The notes under the pieces are model-generated. The model worked only from the letters and a program-made list of their open reading frames with translations. It made no database searches and was not told where the DNA came from. Of a stretch of 64,000 nt of DNA, positions 59,870-64,000 are shown one piece after another. The position numbers were made by a program, and so were the translations under genes. Source of the DNA: Leifsonia shinshuensis (lineage in GTDB: Bacteria; Actinomycetota; Actinomycetes; Actinomycetales; Microbacteriaceae); assembly GCF_013410375.1 (NCBI RefSeq), contig NZ_JACCFL010000001.1, positions 2,418,001-2,482,000 of the forward strand, written 5' to 3'. Position 1 is the first letter of the stretch. Every line of letters begins with the position of its first letter.

Positions 59870-60745
59870 ATGACCCCGCTCTCCACCGTCTTCGCGGCCG
59901 CCGCCCTGGCGGCCGCTCTCGTGTTCCTGGTGCTCTGGCTCCTGGAGCGTGGGCGCCGGCGCCGGGCGCAGAACGCGCGCGAGGAGCGGGAGTGGGACCG
60001 CATCGACCGTGAGCTGGAGCTCGCGGAGCAGGCCGGCCGGTTCCGCATCATCGGCGAGCTGGGCGACGTGGCCGTCGCGGCCGTCTCCCGGGTGGTCTCG
60101 CAGGCGGAGGGCATGCGCTACGCGGCCGGCGCCGACCCGGAGGCCGCCTCCCGCTCGGCCGCCGGCATCGAGACCTCCGCGCGCGACGCCCTCGCCGACC
60201 TCCGGCGTCTGCAGAACGCGGTCGCCGAGGGCGGCAGGCAGTCGCTGCCCGCTCCCGGCCTCCACGCCGCCCGCGACCTGTTCCGGGTGCTGCGGGAGGC
60301 GGGCCTGGAGGTGACGTTCACCGAGACCGGCGAGCCCTTCGAGCTGCGCCAGGGCGCCGAGCTCGTGGTGTTCCGCATCCTGCAGACCAGCCTGGGCAAC
60401 GCGCTCGACCACGGCGGTCCCGGCGCGACGGCCGTCGTCGCGATGACGTGGACCGCCGACGGCCTGCACGTCACCGTCGACGACGACGGGATCCGCGCGG
60501 CGGCCCGGCGGCGCGGGCTCGACCGGGCGGGAGTCGACCAGGCCACGGCGTACAGCGCCGACGACGACCTGCGCGCGGTCACTGAGTTCGTGGAGGGCGC
60601 CGACCTCAACGAGCTGCGCGAGCGCGCCGCGCTGTTCGGCGGTGTGCTGGAGGCCAGGACCGTCCCGGGGGTCGGCTTCTCGCTCTCCGTGGTCTTCCCC
60701 GCGCTGCGCCACCACAACGGCGTGCACGGCGTCCCGCTGCGCTGA
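59870..60745 (+). CDS. histidine-kinase-like protein with degenerate H-box
   Basis: A 291-residue protein with one N-terminal helix (about residues 5-25), a coiled region, and a kinase-like body. It aligns with HisKA_3 kinases: RIIGELGDVAVAAVSRVVSQ matches the H-box region, but the phospho-accepting His of ELHD is Gly (residue 65). The ATPase part has QTSLGNALDHGG and VTVDDDGI, so nucleotide binding may be kept. It may act as a modulator or pseudokinase for the nearby system. AAGGA precedes the ATG at 59870. Confidence 0.75.
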   Translation: MTPLSTVFAAAALAAALVFLVLWLLERGRRRRAQNAREEREWDRIDRELELAEQAGRFRIIGELGDVAVAAVSRVVSQAEGMRYAAGADPEAASRSAAGIETSARDALADLRRLQNAVAEGGRQSLPAPGLHAARDLFRVLREAGLEVTFTETGEPFELRQGAELVVFRILQTSLGNALDHGGPGATAVVAMTWTADGLHVTVDDDGIRAAARRRGLDRAGVDQATAYSADDDLRAVTEFVEGADLNELRERAALFGGVLEARTVPGVGFSLSVVFPALRHHNGVHGVPLR

Positions 60746-60784
60746 TCCGCCAGGGGCTGCGCCGCCGGGCTGCGCGGAAGGGCG

Positions 60785-61351
60785 TCAGTCCTCCAGGTGA
60801 TCCCGTCCGGGCAGCCAGCTGAGGCCGGGCACGCCCCACGAGTTCTTCCGCTGCGCCTTCAGCGCGGCTTTGCCGTACGGGTGCGCCAGCCGGTCGACGT
60901 AGAGCACGCCGTCCAGGTGGTCGTACTCGTGCTGGAAGATGCGGGCCAGCCAGCCGTCCGCGCGGACGGTGAACGGCTCGCCCTCCAGGTCCGTGGCCTC
61001 CAGGATGACGCGCTCGGCGCGCCGCAGCGGGAAGCGCTCGCCCGGGAAGGAGAGGCAGCCCTCCGACTCGGTGTCCTCGTCCGGCTCGCCGACGACGAGC
61101 GGGCTGAGCCACAGCACCGGGTTGATCGCGACGCCGCGGTGCAGCACATCGTCGTCGTCCGTCCAGCCGTAGACGAAGAGCCGGAGCGGCACGCCGACCT
61201 GCGGGCCGGCGAGCCCGACGCCGGGCGCCTGGTCCATCGTCTCGAACATGTCGGCGACCAGCGTGCGCAGGTCGTCGTCGAACTCCGTCACCTCCGCCGC
61301 GCGGGTGTGCAGGACGGGGTCTCCGGTGATCCGGATCGGAAGGACGGCCAT
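60785..61351 (-). CDS. def: peptide deformylase
   Basis: A 188-residue metal enzyme that removes formyl groups from new proteins. All three motifs are present: GVGLAGPQVG (residues 44-53; second Ala of the consensus replaced by Gly-Pro context), EGCLSFPG (97-104) and QHEYDH (140-145). Convergent with the kinase-like gene and divergent from the DMT transporter. Confidence 0.95.
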   Translation of the reverse strand: MAVLPIRITGDPVLHTRAAEVTEFDDDLRTLVADMFETMDQAPGVGLAGPQVGVPLRLFVYGWTDDDDVLHRGVAINPVLWLSPLVVGEPDEDTESEGCLSFPGERFPLRRAERVILEATDLEGEPFTVRADGWLARIFQHEYDHLDGVLYVDRLAHPYGKAALKAQRKNSWGVPGLSWLPGRDHLED

Positions 61352-61391
61352 TCGGCAAGACTATCGGGATCATCTTGGGTAGGGTCGTGGC

Positions 61392-62357
61392 GTGGCTACG
61401 GAACTGATGGACGCGCTCGAGCTGGCTTATCAGCCCAGTCAGCTCCTGGGCATCCCGGTCGCGCTGGTCGGGGCGGTGTTCCTGTCCATCGGCGCGCAGC
61501 TGCAGCACCACGGCGTCGCCAAGGTCGAAGCCCAGACCCAGGACGCGAGTTCCGGGCTCAGCGTGCGTCAGCTCGGCCTCCTGCTCGCACGCCCGTCCTG
61601 GGTGATCGGGACGCTGCTGCTGGGCCTGGCGATCGTGTTCCAGCTGGTCAGCCTCAAGCTCTCGCCGATCATCCTGGTGCAGCCGCTCGGCGTCGTCGGC
61701 CTCGTCATCACGAGCGTGCTCAACGCGCGGGTGAGCGGGGTGAAGCTCAACCGGCAGTCGATCATCGCCATCACACTGTGCGTCGGGGGAGTGGGCGCGT
61801 TCGTCATCATCGCCGCGATCTTCGCCCGCGACCAACCGGTGACGACCCAGGCGCTCGTCATCATCCTGATCATCCTCGCCGTGGTCCTGATCGTGTTCGC
61901 GCTGCTGTTCTGGTTCCTGCGGCACCGGTTCAAGGCGATCATCTACATCGTCGGCGCCGGCGTTCTCTACGGTTTCGTCGCGACGCTGGCCAAGGTGGTC
62001 ATCGACCGCATCTCCAACCAGGAGTGGGACTGGCTGCTCGTGCTGTGCATCGTCGCGCTGCTCGCCGCCGCGGGCCTCGGCGCCTACTTCGTGCAGAACG
62101 CCTACTCCTCCGGGCCGCCCGACCTGGTGATCGCGGGCCTGACGGTGATCGACCCGCTCGTGGCGGTGACCATCGGGATCGTCGTCCTGAACGAAGCCGC
62201 CGGCGCGCCGTGGTGGGCGATGCTGGGCTTCGCGATCACCGGCGCTGTGGCGATCTACGGGGTGTTCCAGCTCGCCAAGCACCACCCGCAGTCGAACGCC
62301 GAGGCGCCACTCACCGACAAGCTTGCGGGCTCCGTCCGGGAATCCGGCCTAGACTGA
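61392..62357 (+). CDS. DMT family transporter-like protein
   Basis: A 321-residue membrane protein with nine to ten helices in two EamA-like halves. The first helix contains GAVFLSIGAQLQHHGVAK, and the second half ends with IDPLVAVTIGIVVLNEAAGAP, the pattern of multidrug/metabolite transporters (DUF-type MgtE-independent magnesium transporter relatives exist, so substrate is open). TAGGGT lies 6 nt before the GTG, leaderless. Confidence 0.85.
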   Translation: MATELMDALELAYQPSQLLGIPVALVGAVFLSIGAQLQHHGVAKVEAQTQDASSGLSVRQLGLLLARPSWVIGTLLLGLAIVFQLVSLKLSPIILVQPLGVVGLVITSVLNARVSGVKLNRQSIIAITLCVGGVGAFVIIAAIFARDQPVTTQALVIILIILAVVLIVFALLFWFLRHRFKAIIYIVGAGVLYGFVATLAKVVIDRISNQEWDWLLVLCIVALLAAAGLGAYFVQNAYSSGPPDLVIAGLTVIDPLVAVTIGIVVLNEAAGAPWWAMLGFAITGAVAIYGVFQLAKHHPQSNAEAPLTDKLAGSVRESGLD

Positions 62358-62446
62358 ACCGATGAATCGCCGGTCCGACCCGTCCGGCGCGCTCAGACCG
62401 TCGCCGGGAGAACCGCCCCGGCCGAAGACCGTGAGGGACCTACCAC

Positions 62447-63700
62447 GTGCCTGATACGAGCGGATTGAACGACATCCCGCCCGCCCCGGCCGAGCACAGG
62501 CCGATGACCATCCTCATGGGCTGCGACACCTTCCCGCCCGACGTGAACGGCGCGGCCCGCTTCGCCGAGCGCCTCGCCGCCGGCCTGGTCGAGCGCGGGC
62601 ACGACCTGCACATCGTCGCGCCCTCCGCCAGCCGCCGGCACGGCACCTGGATCGAGGAGCACGAGGGCCTGAAGATGACGGCCCACCGCCTCCGCAGCTG
62701 GCGCTGGTACCCGCACGACTGGCTGCGGTTCGCGCTGCCCTGGATGAGCAAGGCCAACGCCCGCCGGGTGCTCGACGAGGTCAAGCCGGACGTCGTGCAC
62801 ATCCAGTCGCACATCGTCGTCGGCCGCGGCCTGGCGTACGAGGCGGAGAAGCGCGGCATTCGCGTGATCGCCACCAACCACGTGATGCCCGAGAACATGA
62901 TCGAGTTCACGCTGCTGCCGAAGTTCCTGCAGAAGACGTTCATCTCGATCGCCTGGCGCGACGCCCGCAAGAGCTTCGACCGGGCGGAGGCCGTCACGAC
63001 GCCCACCCGCAAGGCGGCCCAGTTCCTGGAGCGCGCGACCGGGCTGCGCGGCGTGCACGCCATCTCCTGCGGCATCGACGCGCACAACTACACGCCCGAC
63101 TTCACGCCGCGCACCGGCAACCGCATCCTCTTCGTCGGCCGGGTGACCGGCGAGAAGCAGATCGACGTGCTGCTGAACGCGATCAAGCTGCTGCCCGAAT
63201 CGCTGGACGCCCGGCTGGAGATCGTCGGCGGCGGAGACCAGTTCCGGAACCTCCAGACGCTGGCCGAGACCCTCGGGATCGCGAACCGGGCGAAGTTCCT
63301 CGGCTACGTGACCGACGAGGAGCTCCGCCAGGCGTACACGCGCGCCACGGTGTTCGCGATGCCGTCGATCGCCGAGCTGCAGTCCATCGCCACGATGGAG
63401 GCCATGGCCTCGGCGCTCCCGGTGGTGGCGGCCGACGCCATGGCCCTCCCGCACCTGGTCCACGACGGGGAGAACGGCCACCTGTTCCGCCCGGGCGACG
63501 CGCAGGACCTGGCGGACAAGCTGGAGAGCGTGCTCACCCTCCCGCAGGAGGAGCTGGACGTCCTCAAGAACGCGTCCCTGCGCATCGTGGCGACGCACGA
63601 CATCCAGACCACGATCAGCACCTTCGAGAGCCTGTATCGTGGAGAGCCGGTGGCCGACCCGGAGACGGCGGCGGCCCCCGGAGTGCCCACCCCGGAGTGA
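62447..63700 (+). CDS. GT4 family glycosyltransferase
   Basis: A 417-residue GT-B enzyme with GTG start and GAGGGA upstream. N-terminal CDTFPPDVNGAARFAERLA and HIQSHIVVGRGLAYEAEKRG are typical of mannosyltransferases of PimB/MgtA kind. The C-terminal half has ILFVGRVTGEKQIDVLL near residue 230 and the E-x7-E motif IAELQSIATMEAMASALPVV near 306. It probably builds glycolipids from GDP-mannose or a UDP sugar. Confidence 0.88.
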   Translation: MPDTSGLNDIPPAPAEHRPMTILMGCDTFPPDVNGAARFAERLAAGLVERGHDLHIVAPSASRRHGTWIEEHEGLKMTAHRLRSWRWYPHDWLRFALPWMSKANARRVLDEVKPDVVHIQSHIVVGRGLAYEAEKRGIRVIATNHVMPENMIEFTLLPKFLQKTFISIAWRDARKSFDRAEAVTTPTRKAAQFLERATGLRGVHAISCGIDAHNYTPDFTPRTGNRILFVGRVTGEKQIDVLLNAIKLLPESLDARLEIVGGGDQFRNLQTLAETLGIANRAKFLGYVTDEELRQAYTRATVFAMPSIAELQSIATMEAMASALPVVAADAMALPHLVHDGENGHLFRPGDAQDLADKLESVLTLPQEELDVLKNASLRIVATHDIQTTISTFESLYRGEPVADPETAAAPGVPTPE

Positions 63701-63717
63701 TCCGTGGGGAGGCGCAC

Positions 63718-63791
63718 GGGGCGGTAGCTCAGCTGGTTAGAGCATCGGACTCATAATCCGCCGGTCACGGGTTCAAGTCCCGTCCGCCCTA
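63718..63791 (+). tRNA. tRNA-Met (CAT)
   Basis: Acceptor GGGGCGG with CCGCCCT (one wobble), D-arm, anticodon loop CTCATAA (CAT at 63752-63754), T-arm with TTCAAGTCC and discriminator A. CCA is not fully encoded. Its features fit elongator Met better than initiator; tRNA-Ile (CAT, modified) cannot be fully excluded. Confidence 0.93.
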
Positions 63792-63803
63792 CCGAACGCT
63801 CCG

Positions 63804-63861
63804 GCAGGAGAACTGGCCGCGACACGCGCCAGGACTCCTGCGGGTGGTCCTTGGGCAGGAG
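63804..63861 (+). repeat. imperfect hairpin with extra arm after tRNA-Met
   Basis: GCAGGAG (63804-63810) pairs with CTCCTGC (63835-63841), with an inner CTGG/CCAG part and one bulge. GCAGGAG recurs at 63855-63861. Possibly the terminator of the tRNA gene. Confidence 0.5.
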
Positions 63862-63915
63862 ATTGCGGGCAATAGTCCTTTCCGCGAGGGGAGGACGAGG
63901 CGGACCGGCACCGAG

Positions 63916-64000
63916 TCAGCCGGCCGAGCGCTCCGCCACCGGCCGTCGCCGCAGCGCCGGCGTGGCGACCTCCGGGCCGCGGTACACCATGTCCATCGCG
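63916..64000 (-). CDS. C-terminal end of an unidentified protein
   Basis: A minus-strand frame enters from the right edge and ends at a TGA (63916-63918). The last 27 residues include MDMVYRGPEVATPALRRR and end in SAG. The composition fits a real protein end, but the frame is too short to identify. Confidence 0.45.
   Translation of the reverse strand, partial: AMDMVYRGPEVATPALRRRPVAERSAG

Overview
The window is a stretch of high-GC chromosome from an actinobacterium, most likely Microbacteriaceae close to Leifsonia. This rests on base composition and codon use, a core gene order typical of that family (lepA, hemW, hrcA-dnaJ-rsmE-HIT-phoH-ybeY-CNNM-era, leuA, recO-uppS, dusB-dgt, dnaG), frequent GTG starts, and many genes whose start codon sits 6-7 nt after a TANNNT -10 box (leaderless transcripts). 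No phage, transposase, CRISPR array or plasmid gene was seen.

Layout. 1-2.1 kb: end of cydD and all of cydC (cytochrome bd assembly exporter). 2.1-4.4 kb: pabC-like and pabB (folate branch), divergent. 4.4-11.5 kb: leuS, then comEA-comEC-holA. 11.6-14.2 kb: rpsT, a nucleotide-sugar-epimerase-like oxidoreductase and an amidohydrolase. 14.3-18.5 kb: lepA, a small inserted DUF2283 gene, DUF1990, hemW. 18.5-19.5 kb: two tandem DUF4870 membrane proteins. 19.6-26.9 kb: a CIRCE-controlled heat-shock/ribosome operon from hrcA to era, with most junctions overlapping or very short. 26.9-36.4 kb: an accessory block with a two-component system, a MacB-type ABC exporter, and a hydrolase plus lipid-aminoacylation (DUF2156) pair. 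36.4-41.6 kb: leucine-attenuated leuA, a TRIC channel, recO-uppS, a DsbA-like protein with a tiny Cys-containing coupled peptide. 41.7-43.3 kb: a DUF559 nuclease-like gene between two related hairpins, and ybaK. 43.3-49.1 kb: dusB-dgt, a DUF4282 protein, dnaG. 49.1-56.9 kb: an oligopeptide-type ABC importer, an extra ABC ATPase and a 2-hydroxyacid dehydrogenase. 56.9-60.7 kb: tRNA-Asn, an acidic mini-protein, and a LiaRS-like two-component system with a SHOCT membrane protein and a kinase-like protein lacking its phospho-accepting histidine. 60.8-64 kb: def, a DMT transporter, a glycosyltransferase, tRNA-Met, and the end of an unidentified minus-strand gene.

Most genes are housekeeping. The unusual signals are structural. 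The 3' end of lepA is repeated as an exact 37-bp copy on the far side of an AT-richer DUF2283 gene. The 3' end of dgt is repeated twice more downstream with an exact 94-nt period. Two hairpins of the same family, differing by compensatory changes, bracket the DUF559 gene. Several gene junctions carry a long hairpin plus an extra third arm. Three membrane-system genes end in in-frame minisatellites. A CTCCCGGGGGAG-type element occurs both before the 57.4 kb kinase and before the SHOCT gene, suggesting one regulator acts on both. All calls come from reading the sequence; no database search was run.
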